Below are positions 1 through 7,917 of a stretch of 24,912 bases of DNA, piece by piece (the stretch's first letter is position 1; every line of letters begins with the position of its first letter). Location of the stretch: positions 1-24,912 of the forward strand of contig CANRMU010000001.1 in the NCBI GenBank assembly GCA_947631895.1. The letters are read 5' to 3'. The translations under genes and the position numbers were made by a program. Origin of the DNA: an uncultured Bacilli bacterium. Lineage in GTDB: Bacteria; Bacillota_I; Bacilli_A; RF39; UBA660. Below the pieces are notes generated by a model. The model saw only the letters and a list, made by a program, of their open reading frames with translations, was not told where the DNA came from and made no database searches.

Positions 1-1367
1 TCTTTCATTACTTGACCAACAAAGTAATCAAATAAATTAGTTTTACCATTTTTATATTGACTTATTTGGGCTTCACTGCGTTCCATAATTTCATTAACTA
101 TTTTTTGTAATTCTTCTTCATTACTTATCTGAGCCATTCCACTATTGATATATGAATTAGGTTCTTTCTTTTCAGTACAAGCCTTATAAAATATTTCTTT
201 AGCTTGTTTAGAAGAAATTGTTTTTTTAAGAAGAGCATCAATAATTTGTTTTAATAACTTTGGTGTAATATAAAATTCTTTTAAAGGAATCTCTTCATGA
301 TTAATTTCTCCTAAAACTTGCGTAGTTAACCAATTAGATGCGGTTTTAGGAGTAATACCTAACTCTAAACATTCTTCATAATAATCAACATAAGATTTAT
401 CTTTAATAATAACTGAAGCATCATAATCAGATAAGCCATATTCATTAACATACTTTTCTTTACATTCTAGTGGTAAAAGCGGAATTTCTTTTCTAATTTC
501 TTCCAACCATTCTTCACTAATTTTGTATTTAGGAATATTTGGGTCAACAAAATATTTATAGTCAATAGCATCAACTTTACTCCGCATATGAATTGTTGTA
601 CCACTTTCTTCATCCCAACGTCTTGTTTCTTGCACTACTTCATCATATTTACCATCATCTTTTAATTTAGATTGTCTTTCAATTTCATATAAAATAGCAT
701 CATGTACTCCACCAAAAGAGTTAACATTTTTAATTTCGACTTTTGTTCCTAATTCAGTAGCATCTTCTTCCATTATAGAAACATTAACATCACATCTAAT
801 TTGACCTTTTTTGGTATCGCCTTCCGAAACATCACAAAATTGATAAATACTTCGCATAGTCTCTAAAAAAGCAACAGCTTCATCAGCACTAGAAAGACAA
901 GGCTCAGTTACAAGTTCTAGTAAAGGAACTCCTGCGCGGTTATAATCAATACAAGATGTCCCAAAATAATGGTCAAGACTTGCTGCATCTTCTTCTAGAT
1001 GAATATCATGAATATAAACCGGAACCATCTTGCCATTACATTCAATATCAATATGGCCATTAATTCCAACTGGACTTTCCATTTGAGTTATTTGGTAACC
1101 CTTAGGTAAATCAGGATAATAATAGTTTTTACGGTCAAAATACATATATTTTGGTTGCTCACAATTTAAAACCATACTCATTTTTAAAGCATCTTTAACA
1201 CACTTTTTATTAACAACTGGTAAAGTTCCTGGAAATCCCATATCAACAGGTCTGACATTTTCATTAGGAATTTGATTGTAGCTATTTTTAGCACTGGAAA
1301 AAACTTTAGAGTTACTTTTTAATTCACAATGCATTTCTAGTCCAATAACGGCTTTATACTTACTCAT
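1..1367 (-). CDS. gatB: Asp/Glu-tRNA amidotransferase subunit B, 3' end cut by window
   Basis: This is the tRNA-binding and kinase subunit of GatCAB, which converts Glu-tRNA(Gln) and/or Asp-tRNA(Asn) to the amide form using ammonia passed from GatA. The reading frame from ATG at 1367 gives 455 codons before the window ends. The family is about 475-480 residues, so only roughly the last 20 are missing. Family hallmarks are visible: VIGLEMHCEL near the N-terminus, YFDRKNYYYPDLPKGYQ (kinase core), and a helical YqeY-like tail in the left 400 bases. The start overlaps the gatA stop by 8 bases, and AGGTGG in the gatA end is its ribosome binding site, so translation is likely coupled. It is the last gene seen of the asnS-aspS-gatC-gatA-gatB operon. 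Confidence 0.96.
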   Translation of the reverse strand, partial: MSKYKAVIGLEMHCELKSNSKVFSSAKNSYNQIPNENVRPVDMGFPGTLPVVNKKCVKDALKMSMVLNCEQPKYMYFDRKNYYYPDLPKGYQITQMESPVGINGHIDIECNGKMVPVYIHDIHLEEDAASLDHYFGTSCIDYNRAGVPLLELVTEPCLSSADEAVAFLETMRSIYQFCDVSEGDTKKGQIRCDVNVSIMEEDATELGTKVEIKNVNSFGGVHDAILYEIERQSKLKDDGKYDEVVQETRRWDEESGTTIHMRSKVDAIDYKYFVDPNIPKYKISEEWLEEIRKEIPLLPLECKEKYVNEYGLSDYDASVIIKDKSYVDYYEECLELGITPKTASNWLTTQVLGEINHEEIPLKEFYITPKLLKQIIDALLKKTISSKQAKEIFYKACTEKKEPNSYINSGMAQISNEEELQKIVNEIMERSEAQISQYKNGKTNLFDYFVGQVMK

Positions 1368-2823
1368 GTTCCACCTCTTTTGCTATTTGACCTTTATAGT
1401 CCATCATACTCTCTAAATGGGCTGCTAGATTAATCACTAATTCATCATTATAACAATTACCCGTAATATTAACTCCAACAGGTAAATCATTTACAAAACC
1501 ATTTGGAATGGTAATTGATGGAAATCCTCCAAAGTTCCCAATTTGTAAATGTTCATCTAAAGCTTCAGTTCCTTGATGAATCATTTCTACTTTACCATCA
1601 AGCATTGGGGCAGGGCCAAGACCAACTGGTAAAATAACTGCATCATATTTTTCATAAATACTCTTCCAAGCATCAACAAGTAATCTTCTTACTCTTTGAG
1701 CATTTTTAAAATAACGTTCTTGATTTTCTTTTTGTAAAACATATGAACCAATAACAAAACGTCTTTTAATTAATGGTGAAAAGCCTTTAGTTCGATGATC
1801 CATCATCATTTCATCCCATTTATCACCACTACCTCTTTTACCAAAGATAATACCCGTCATATTTGATAAATTACTTGTTGCCTCCGCACAAGAAATAACA
1901 ACATAAACACTAGCTAAAGCATCTAATAAAGTTTTATCAACACTTACTTCTTCAACTTCTAAACCCATTTTTTTACAAATTTCTAAAGTTTTTTGAAAGT
2001 TTTCTAAATGACTTTTTAATTCTTCACTAGCATTTGGATAATTATCAATATTAACTAATTCTTTAATATAACAGATTTTTTTAGCCATTAATTCTTTATT
2101 TGTTGCTTCTTCTAAATGAATATCTTTTGAATCCCAAGAAGTCATATCATTTGGGTCAATTCCTTTCATGCGGTCTACTACAATTGCGGCATCAAGAACA
2201 CTTCTTGTTAAAACTCCACAATGATCAAGACTTGATGCAAAAGCAAACAATCCATAACGGCTAATCATTCCATAAGTTGGTTTATAGCCTACTATTCCAC
2301 AATAAGCAGCTGGTTTTCTAATAGAATCCCCTGTATCACTACCTAAAGCATAAGGATATACTCCACTTGCTACAGCTGCCGCAGAACCTGATGATGATCC
2401 CGCACAAGTTCTTCTTAAATCCCAAGGATTTTTAATAATTCCTGTATGAGCAGTTGTTCCCGTACCACCCATACCAAATTCATCCATAGCTGTTTTATTT
2501 ACCATTACGGCTCCACATTTTTTTAAATTTTTCACTGCCGTTGCGGTATAAAAAGGTACATAATCACATAAAGTATTAGATGAACCCGTACTTAAAACGC
2601 CTTTAGTAGAATAATTATCTTTAACTCCAAAAGGAATACTTGCTAGAATATCATCACTTGAAACTTCATTTTTAGCATCATCTAAAATAGTTACAAAAGC
2701 ATTACATTTATCTTCTATTTCATGACTTTTTGCTAAAGATTCTTTAATTAATTCTTCACTTGTAACTTCATTATTTTTTAAAGCTTCATGTATTTCTTTA
2801 AGGCTTTTATCCATATAACTCAT
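1360..2823 (-). CDS. gatA: Asp/Glu-tRNA amidotransferase subunit A (amidase)
   Basis: This is the glutaminase subunit of GatCAB, an amidase-signature enzyme that releases ammonia from glutamine for GatB. It has 487 residues, the normal length. The Ser-cisSer-Lys triad can be placed by the spacing of known GatA proteins: Lys68 in FGVKDN, Ser143 in AGSSSGSAAA and the nucleophile Ser167 in GSDTGDSIRKP. The residue just before the nucleophile is Asp166, where most GatA proteins carry Gly (TGGS). I recall the Asp form from mollicute-like sequences, so it is probably a lineage trait and not a defect. The ATG at 2823 shares one base with the gatC stop (TAATG) and has AAGGTGG seven bases upstream, so the two genes are coupled. 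Confidence 0.97.
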   Translation of the reverse strand: MSYMDKSLKEIHEALKNNEVTSEELIKESLAKSHEIEDKCNAFVTILDDAKNEVSSDDILASIPFGVKDNYSTKGVLSTGSSNTLCDYVPFYTATAVKNLKKCGAVMVNKTAMDEFGMGGTGTTAHTGIIKNPWDLRRTCAGSSSGSAAAVASGVYPYALGSDTGDSIRKPAAYCGIVGYKPTYGMISRYGLFAFASSLDHCGVLTRSVLDAAIVVDRMKGIDPNDMTSWDSKDIHLEEATNKELMAKKICYIKELVNIDNYPNASEELKSHLENFQKTLEICKKMGLEVEEVSVDKTLLDALASVYVVISCAEATSNLSNMTGIIFGKRGSGDKWDEMMMDHRTKGFSPLIKRRFVIGSYVLQKENQERYFKNAQRVRRLLVDAWKSIYEKYDAVILPVGLGPAPMLDGKVEMIHQGTEALDEHLQIGNFGGFPSITIPNGFVNDLPVGVNITGNCYNDELVINLAAHLESMMDYKGQIAKEVEHE

Positions 2824-3119
2824 TATCCCACCACCTTAACTACTTCGATTTCTCTTCCATCTGTAAAGTCAGCATTAGAAAGTAAATCTTCAATTGGTAC
2901 TGAATCGCCTGCTTCATCTTCTCTTAGACTGCCTTCAAAATCATCTAAAGCATGAGTCATTGGTTCCACTTTATCAATATCTGGAATATTGTTAATTAAA
3001 TTAATGGTATCATCAATATAATCAAATTCCTCTAAAACCATTTTATTTTCTTCATCTGTTAACTTTATTAATAGTTTTTCAGCATAATCTTCAACCATTT
3101 CTTTAGTAAATTTACTCAT
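2823..3119 (-). CDS. gatC: Asp/Glu-tRNA amidotransferase subunit C
   Basis: GatC is the small belt subunit that stabilises the GatA-GatB complex. The protein is 98 residues from the chosen start. It has the family pattern: an N-terminal helical part (EMVEDYAEKLLIKLTDEE), then a central extended stretch IDKVEPMTHAL, close to the usual V-x-P-x-x-H motif that wraps round GatA, and a tail SLREDEAGDSVP. Two in-frame ATGs exist, at 3125 and 3119. AAGGAAG lies directly against the first but six bases from the second, so 3119 (MSKFTKEM) is preferred. It overlaps the aspS end by 8 bases, and its stop overlaps the gatA start. Confidence 0.95.
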   Translation of the reverse strand: MSKFTKEMVEDYAEKLLIKLTDEENKMVLEEFDYIDDTINLINNIPDIDKVEPMTHALDDFEGSLREDEAGDSVPIEDLLSNADFTDGREIEVVKVVG

Positions 3120-4875
3120 TATCATCTTCCTTTACTATTTTAATTCCTAATTCTTCTAATTGTGACTCACTTACAACACTTGGCGCTTCACTCATCATAT
3201 CACTAGCACTTTGCGTTTTAGGAAATGCGATAACATCTTTAATATTATCCGTACCACTTAAAAGCATTGTAAAACGTTCTAGACCAATTGCCAAACCAGC
3301 ATGAGGAGGTGCCCCATATTTAAATGCTTCAATAAAGAATCCAAAACGATTTTTAATGTCTTCTTCACTTAACTCTAAAGCATCAAAGACAATTTTTTGC
3401 ATTTCACTATTATGAATACGAACAGAACCTCCACCTAATTCATAACCATTAAGGACAATATCATAAGCAATACTTAAAACATCTTTTTTATTAGTTTTTA
3501 ACATTTCAAGATCACTTGGCATGGTAAATGGATGATGCATCGCTTTATATCTTCCTTCAGACTCTGAGTATTCAAACATTGGAAAATCAACTACCCATAA
3601 GAAATTAAATTGGTCTTTAGGAATTAAATTTAATTCATTAGCAATTTTTAATCTTAAAGCTCCAAGAGAATCATAAACAACTTTTGGTTTGTCAGCCACA
3701 ATTAAGATTAAATCATTATTAGTAATATTTAGTTTTTCCTTCATCTTAGCTAATTTTTCATCTTCTAAGTTTTTAGCAATTACTCCATTAAAAGTATCAT
3801 TATCATACTTTAACCAAGCAAGTCCTTTAGCCCCATAAATTTTAACAAAATCAGTTAAATGTTCAACATCACTTCTTGAATATTTATCGCCATTATTTTT
3901 GACAACTAAACATTTAACAATTCCTCCATTATCAATAACGTTTGCAAAAACATTCATTTTTGTTCCACGTAAAATTTCCGTTAAGTCATTTAATTCCATT
4001 GCAAATCTCGTATCTGGTTTATCACTACCAAAACGATCCATTGCTTCTTGATAGCTTATTCTTGGAAAATCTTCTAAATTTAAATTTTTAACTTTTTTTA
4101 CAACATGTTTAATTAACTTTTCTACTAAAGTAATAATATCTTCTTGATTTGCAAAACTCATTTCAATATCTATTTGAGTAAATTCTGGTTGTCTATCGGC
4201 TCTTAAATCTTCATCTCTAAAACATCTTGCTATTTGATAATATTTTTCAAAACCACCAATCATTAATAATTGTTTAAATATTTGAGGGCTTTGTGGTAAA
4301 GCATAAAAAGAACCTTTATTAACTCTTGATGGAACAATATAATCTCTTGCCCCTTCTGGCGTTGATTTACACAAAATTGGTGTTTCAATTTCTAAAAATT
4401 CTTCATTATTTAAAAATTCTCTTACGGAAGAAGTTATTTGATGTCTCATTTTAATTGTTTGTTGTAATTTTTCTCTTCTTAAATCTAAATAACGATATTT
4501 TAAACCAACATTTTCATTAATCTCTTTATTATCATAAATATTAAAAGGTACAACATCACTTTTACTTAAAATTTCAATATGTTCACACATTAATTCAATT
4601 TCCCCAGTTGGAATATTAGGATTAATCATATCATCGGTTCTCTTAATTAATTTACCATCTACTTTAATACAATATTCATTTTTTAAATCTTCAGCAATGG
4701 CAAAATCATCTTTTAAAAAACTACGATTAAATACTACTTGACATATTCCTGAACGGTCTCTTAAATCAACGAATATAACGCCACCCATATCTCTTCTTTT
4801 ATTTACCCATCCATATAAGGTTAATTCTTTATCTACATCTTTTGTAGTTAGTAATCCATTATTAATTGTTTTCAT
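3112..4875 (-). CDS. aspS: Aspartyl-tRNA synthetase
   Basis: This class II synthetase charges tRNA(Asp), and in non-discriminating forms also tRNA(Asn). It is 587 residues, the normal bacterial length. The domain order is an N-terminal anticodon-binding OB fold (GWVNKRRDMGGVIFVDLRD), the catalytic core with motif 2 (FRDEDLRADRQPEFTQIDIE, Arg near 220), the bacterial GAD insertion in the middle, and motif 3 GLAIGLERFTMLL near residue 527. Two ATGs lie at 4878 and 4875; GAGG is three bases from the first and six from the second, so 4875 is favoured, with moderate certainty. Specificity between tRNA(Asp) alone and tRNA(Asp)/tRNA(Asn) cannot be settled. The anticodon-loop contact position that is His in some non-discriminating enzymes is Met here (RRDMGG). 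The gene starts 14 bases after asnS ends. Confidence 0.97.
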   Translation of the reverse strand: MKTINNGLLTTKDVDKELTLYGWVNKRRDMGGVIFVDLRDRSGICQVVFNRSFLKDDFAIAEDLKNEYCIKVDGKLIKRTDDMINPNIPTGEIELMCEHIEILSKSDVVPFNIYDNKEINENVGLKYRYLDLRREKLQQTIKMRHQITSSVREFLNNEEFLEIETPILCKSTPEGARDYIVPSRVNKGSFYALPQSPQIFKQLLMIGGFEKYYQIARCFRDEDLRADRQPEFTQIDIEMSFANQEDIITLVEKLIKHVVKKVKNLNLEDFPRISYQEAMDRFGSDKPDTRFAMELNDLTEILRGTKMNVFANVIDNGGIVKCLVVKNNGDKYSRSDVEHLTDFVKIYGAKGLAWLKYDNDTFNGVIAKNLEDEKLAKMKEKLNITNNDLILIVADKPKVVYDSLGALRLKIANELNLIPKDQFNFLWVVDFPMFEYSESEGRYKAMHHPFTMPSDLEMLKTNKKDVLSIAYDIVLNGYELGGGSVRIHNSEMQKIVFDALELSEEDIKNRFGFFIEAFKYGAPPHAGLAIGLERFTMLLSGTDNIKDVIAFPKTQSASDMMSEAPSVVSESQLEELGIKIVKEDDNE

Positions 4876-4889
4876 CATTATCCTCTTTT

Positions 4890-6254
4890 CTAAAATTCAC
4901 AATTGTTTGGTGTTCTAGGATAAGCAATTACATCTCTAATATTATCCACACCGGTTAAATAAATTAATAATCTTTCAAAGCCCATTCCAAAACCAGAATG
5001 AACACATGTTCCATAACGTCTTAAATTTAAATACCAATACATAGATTCTTCATCCATTTTTAATTCGTCCATCCGACTCTTTAATTTTTGATAGTCTTCT
5101 TCTCTTTGACTACCACCCATTAATTCCCCAGCACTTGGTACAATTAAATCTACAGCAGCCACCGTTTTACCATCATCATTTTGTTTCATATAAAATGCCT
5201 TAATATCTTTAGGCCAATTAGTAATAAAAACTGGTCCATTAAAATAATTAGTTAGATATTTTTCATGTTCTTTAGCAATATCTTCCCCATAATTAGGTTC
5301 AAATTCCCATTTTTCATGAGCATTCTTTAAAAGCGTTATAACTTCTTCATGAGTAATTCTTGTAAATTTACTATTAATTAAATCTTCTAATTTTTTAATT
5401 AAACCTGGTTCTTGAAATTTCTCTAAAAATTCTAATTCATCATGACATTTTTCTAATACATCTTTAACAATATATTTTAAAAATTCTTCTTCAATATTCA
5501 TTAACTCATCTAAATTGCAAAAAGCTATTTCTGGTTCAATCATCCAAAATTCTGAAGCATGAACTTTAGTATTAGAATTTTCTGCTCTAAAAGTTGGTCC
5601 AAAAGTATAAACTTTACTAAAAGCCATCGCAAAAGTTTCAGCCTGTAATTGTCCTGAAACCGTAAGTCCTGCTTTTTTACCAAAAAAATCATTCTTATAA
5701 TCAATTTTTTTAACTTTATCTAATGGTAAGGTTGTTACCTGAAACATTTCCCCTGCTCCTTCACAATCACTTGCTGTTATTATTGGCGCATGAAAATAAA
5801 CATACCCATTATTTTGAAAATATTCATGAATAGCCATACTAGCAACACTTCTAATTCTAAATATTGCTTGATATAAATTAGCCCTTGGTCTTAAATACGC
5901 AATAGACCTTAAAAATTCTTTAGTATGTCTTTTGGGTTGTAACGGATAATCCATTGGACAATCTCCTAATAAAGTTATTTCTTTAGCAACTAATTCAATT
6001 TCTTGATTTTTACCTTCACTTTTCTTAAGAATTCCAACAACATTTAATGCAGCCCCATTCTTTAAAGTAGTAATTTTATCAAAATCTTTTAAATCTTTAT
6101 TATAAACAATTTGTAAATGTTTAAAAGTTGTCCCATCTGAAAAATCAATAAACCCAAATTCTTTTTGAGGGCGATGATTTCTAATCCAACCATTTACTAT
6201 AACTTCTTTATCAATTAATTCTTCATAATTACTCCAAATATTCTTTAAATCCAT
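4890..6254 (-). CDS. asnS: Asparaginyl-tRNA synthetase
   Basis: AsnRS charges tRNA(Asn) with asparagine. The protein is 454 residues, typical of bacterial AsnRS. It has an N-terminal OB fold (VIVNGWIRNHRPQKEFGFIDFSDG), the AsnRS-type motif 2 with FGPTFRAENSNTKVHASEFW (Arg223), and motif 3 GFGMGFERLL at 421-430, ending in the AsnRS-like tail YPRTPNNCEF. The ATG at 6254 has AAGGAAAG six bases upstream. It is the first gene after the T-box leader, so the whole synthetase-amidotransferase operon is read from that promoter. Because asnS is present, the amidotransferase downstream may serve mainly Glu-tRNA(Gln); this is inference, since glnS presence cannot be judged here. Confidence 0.97.
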   Translation of the reverse strand: MDLKNIWSNYEELIDKEVIVNGWIRNHRPQKEFGFIDFSDGTTFKHLQIVYNKDLKDFDKITTLKNGAALNVVGILKKSEGKNQEIELVAKEITLLGDCPMDYPLQPKRHTKEFLRSIAYLRPRANLYQAIFRIRSVASMAIHEYFQNNGYVYFHAPIITASDCEGAGEMFQVTTLPLDKVKKIDYKNDFFGKKAGLTVSGQLQAETFAMAFSKVYTFGPTFRAENSNTKVHASEFWMIEPEIAFCNLDELMNIEEEFLKYIVKDVLEKCHDELEFLEKFQEPGLIKKLEDLINSKFTRITHEEVITLLKNAHEKWEFEPNYGEDIAKEHEKYLTNYFNGPVFITNWPKDIKAFYMKQNDDGKTVAAVDLIVPSAGELMGGSQREEDYQKLKSRMDELKMDEESMYWYLNLRRYGTCVHSGFGMGFERLLIYLTGVDNIRDVIAYPRTPNNCEF

Positions 6255-6270
6255 TTTAATCTTTCCTTTC

Positions 6271-6341
6271 TAAAAATAATAAAAGCCTAGATTACGTAAG
6301 GACGAAAAATATCCGCGGTGCCACCTTACTTCACCTAAGCT
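6271..6341 (-). terminator. T-box leader terminator
   Basis: On the minus strand AGCTTAG (6341-6335) can pair with CTAGGCT (6290-6284), and inside it GTAAGG with CCTTAC, followed by TTTTATTATTTTT. The inner GTAAGG/CCTTAC helix also closes the T-box antiterminator, so the two folds share sequence. The exact competing structure was judged by eye. Confidence 0.7.
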
Positions 6342-6481
6342 CTTTCTTTTTTTATCACATAAAATGCGTTCTTAAATTTATGAAAGTTGTCTTTCCAAAA
6401 GATTTCTTAAAAGCATTTTCACCAACTAGCTTTTCTCTTATCTAAGAAATGTCTTTTTTACTTTTCTTTCTTTAAGAAGTT
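6271..6481 (-). promoter_or_regulatory. T-box riboswitch leader of asnS-aspS-gatCAB
   Basis: The T-box bulge sequence AAGGTGGCACCGCGG lies at 6327-6313 on the minus strand. Upstream is a full stem I: its base pairs CTTAAAGAAAG with CTTTCATAAATTTAAG, then comes a loop with AGTA on the 5' side and GAA on the 3' side (the loop E pattern of T-boxes), then an upper stem ATTTCTTA/TAAGAAAT and a distal hairpin containing GGTGAAAA. A short stem III (CGCAT-TTT-ATGTG) follows. Known T-boxes sense uncharged tRNA and let transcription continue into synthetase genes. The specifier region reads GAAAGACAACTTTC. The codon GAC (Asp, 6391-6389) followed by A fits best, while AAC (Asn) directly after it is a second possibility. 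Confidence 0.93.
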
Positions 6482-6487
6482 AATAAT

Positions 6488-6516
6488 ATTTTAAGACTAT
6501 TTTAAACTTTAGTCAA
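6488..6516 (-). promoter_or_regulatory. Promoter of asnS operon
   Basis: TTGACT (6516-6511) and TAAAAT (6493-6488) are separated by 17 bases. Transcription would start near 6481, right at the base of stem I of the T-box leader. Confidence 0.8.
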
Positions 6517-6556
6517 TAAAAATTTAACCTCCCAAATACCAAAAAATAAAGAATTT

Positions 6557-6620
6557 TTGACAAATATTCTGTCAATATTAATTTTTATTTTTTGACAATA
6601 AATAATTTATTATGTATCGT
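6557..6620 (+). promoter_or_regulatory. Repeated TTGACA boxes upstream of membrane gene
   Basis: Three TTGACA hexamers lie here: forward at 6557-6562, inverted at 6570-6575 (TGTCAA, forming a 6-7-6 inverted repeat with the first), and forward at 6592-6597 in a near copy of the first (TTTTTGACAAATA versus TTTTTGACAATAA). The third could be the -35 of the gene at 6639, with a weak -10 (TATCGT) 17 bases on. The inverted pair could be an operator. Both roles are inference. Confidence 0.35.
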
Positions 6621-6638
6621 TATATTAAGGTGATTATC

Positions 6639-7505
6639 ATGAAAAAAACTTTTAAAATAATATGTATTATCATTTCAACTATAATAGTATTATTATGTTC
6701 CACTACAAACATATTAACATCTAATACTGGTGGTGTATCTCTAACTTTATTTGAAAGCTTTTATGTTTATTTAGTTTTAATAGCCATCTCTTTATATCGG
6801 ATATTAAAAAATAAAAGTGCTAATATCTTTTTAATTATTTCTTTATTTTCTTATTTATACACTTATTATTTAGCTAATCAAATGATTAATATCTTAACTG
6901 ATATTAAAATTACTTTTGAACCAACTTATTATATTTATTTTAGTTCAGCAATTTTTATTATTATATCTTTATTTTTAAATGAACAAAAATCTCAAAATAA
7001 TTCTTCATCAAATCAAAATGAAAATATAGATAATAAAAATTTATTTTTTACTAATTTTGTAATGGGTCTTAAAGAAATTCCTTTTAATACTACTATTTTA
7101 TTAGTAAATGATTCTATAAATAATTTTCTAAGTCTTAATTATAGTCTAGATAATATTAATACTAAAAGAATTATATTACCTATTAATACAATTAAAAATT
7201 TAACTTTTACAAAAAAAGTAAAACTAAACAATATTTCTAAAACAACCGAAGATCATCAAACCAAAAGCTTATTATTATCTGTAGCTATGTTTGGCGGACA
7301 TCCTATCATGCAAATGCTTGGTAATCAAGAATTTAATAGTTTATTTGATGCTGTAAGCAATAATTATGATAAAGTAAAATGTGATAATTTTTATGAAATA
7401 ATTTTAGAAACTACTTTAAATAATGAAGATGTCAAACTAGTTTTTAATACTGATAATAATCCTGAAATATTTATTAATTCCATAAAAAATAGAACCATTA
7501 TATAA
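6639..7505 (+). CDS. Unrecognised four-helix membrane protein with PH-like tail
   Basis: I do not recognise this 288-residue protein. The ATG at 6639 (MKKTFKIICII) has AAGGTG six bases upstream; the upstream ATG at 6612 has none. The N-terminal third has four likely membrane segments, at about 5-21, 35-53, 60-80 and 94-111, and then an Asn/Ser-rich linker. The remaining ~160 residues look soluble: short beta-like stretches (TTILLVNDSINNFLSLNY, RIILPINTIKNLTF), a glycine-rich patch AMFGGHPIMQMLG, and an ending of beta strands plus helix (YEIILETTLNNEDVKLVF then PEIFINSIKN). That last pattern resembles a bacterial PH-like domain, but this is inference from layout only. It is divergent from the T-box operon and convergent with mscL. 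Confidence 0.8.
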   Translation: MKKTFKIICIIISTIIVLLCSTTNILTSNTGGVSLTLFESFYVYLVLIAISLYRILKNKSANIFLIISLFSYLYTYYLANQMINILTDIKITFEPTYYIYFSSAIFIIISLFLNEQKSQNNSSSNQNENIDNKNLFFTNFVMGLKEIPFNTTILLVNDSINNFLSLNYSLDNINTKRIILPINTIKNLTFTKKVKLNNISKTTEDHQTKSLLLSVAMFGGHPIMQMLGNQEFNSLFDAVSNNYDKVKCDNFYEIILETTLNNEDVKLVFNTDNNPEIFINSIKNRTII

Positions 7506-7517
7506 GTTCTATTTTTT
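7488..7517. terminator. Bidirectional terminator
   Basis: AATAGAAC pairs with GTTCTATT across a 10-base loop; flanking A and T runs extend the stem to about 12 pairs and end in TTTTCTT on the plus strand. It covers the ends of both convergent genes, the membrane protein and mscL. Confidence 0.75.
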
Positions 7518-7904
7518 CTTATTATTTTTTAATAAATCACGAATTTCTTGTAATAATAATACTTCATCACTAAAGACAACTTCTTCAACTTTTTCTTCTT
7601 CTTTCTTATGATGAGATAATTTATTAATCATTTTAATTACTGTAAATATACAGAAAGCAATAATTAAGAAATCAACTACATTTTGAATAAATATCCCATA
7701 ACCAATAGTTGCATTACCAATTTTAATTGTTAAATTAGAAAAATCATGTCCACCAATAATCACTCCTACAATTGGCATGATAATATTATCTACTAAACTT
7801 GAAACAATTTTTCCAAATGCACTACCAATGACAACACCAATAGCCATATCTAAAACATTTCCTTTGGCAATAAATTCTTTGAATTCTTTAACAAAATTTT
7901 TCAT
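7509..7904 (-). CDS. mscL: Large-conductance mechanosensitive channel
   Basis: MscL forms a pentameric inner-membrane pore that opens under membrane tension and protects against hypo-osmotic shock. The 131 residues match the family length. The N-terminal amphipathic helix (MKNFVKEFKEFIAKGNVLDM) leads into the conserved TM1 AIGVVIGSAFGKIVSSLVDN, which carries the small-residue pore lining. Then come IIMPIVGVIIGG, a short periplasmic-type loop, TM2 (GIFIQNVVDFLIIAFCIFTVI) and a charged C-terminal helix bundle EVLLLQEIRDLLKN. A GAGGAGGAG site precedes the ATG at 7904. It lies 13 bases after the glycosyltransferase stop and is probably cotranscribed with it. Confidence 0.97.
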   Translation of the reverse strand: MKNFVKEFKEFIAKGNVLDMAIGVVIGSAFGKIVSSLVDNIIMPIVGVIIGGHDFSNLTIKIGNATIGYGIFIQNVVDFLIIAFCIFTVIKMINKLSHHKKEEEKVEEVVFSDEVLLLQEIRDLLKNNKKK

Positions 7905-7917
7905 CTTCTACTCCTCC

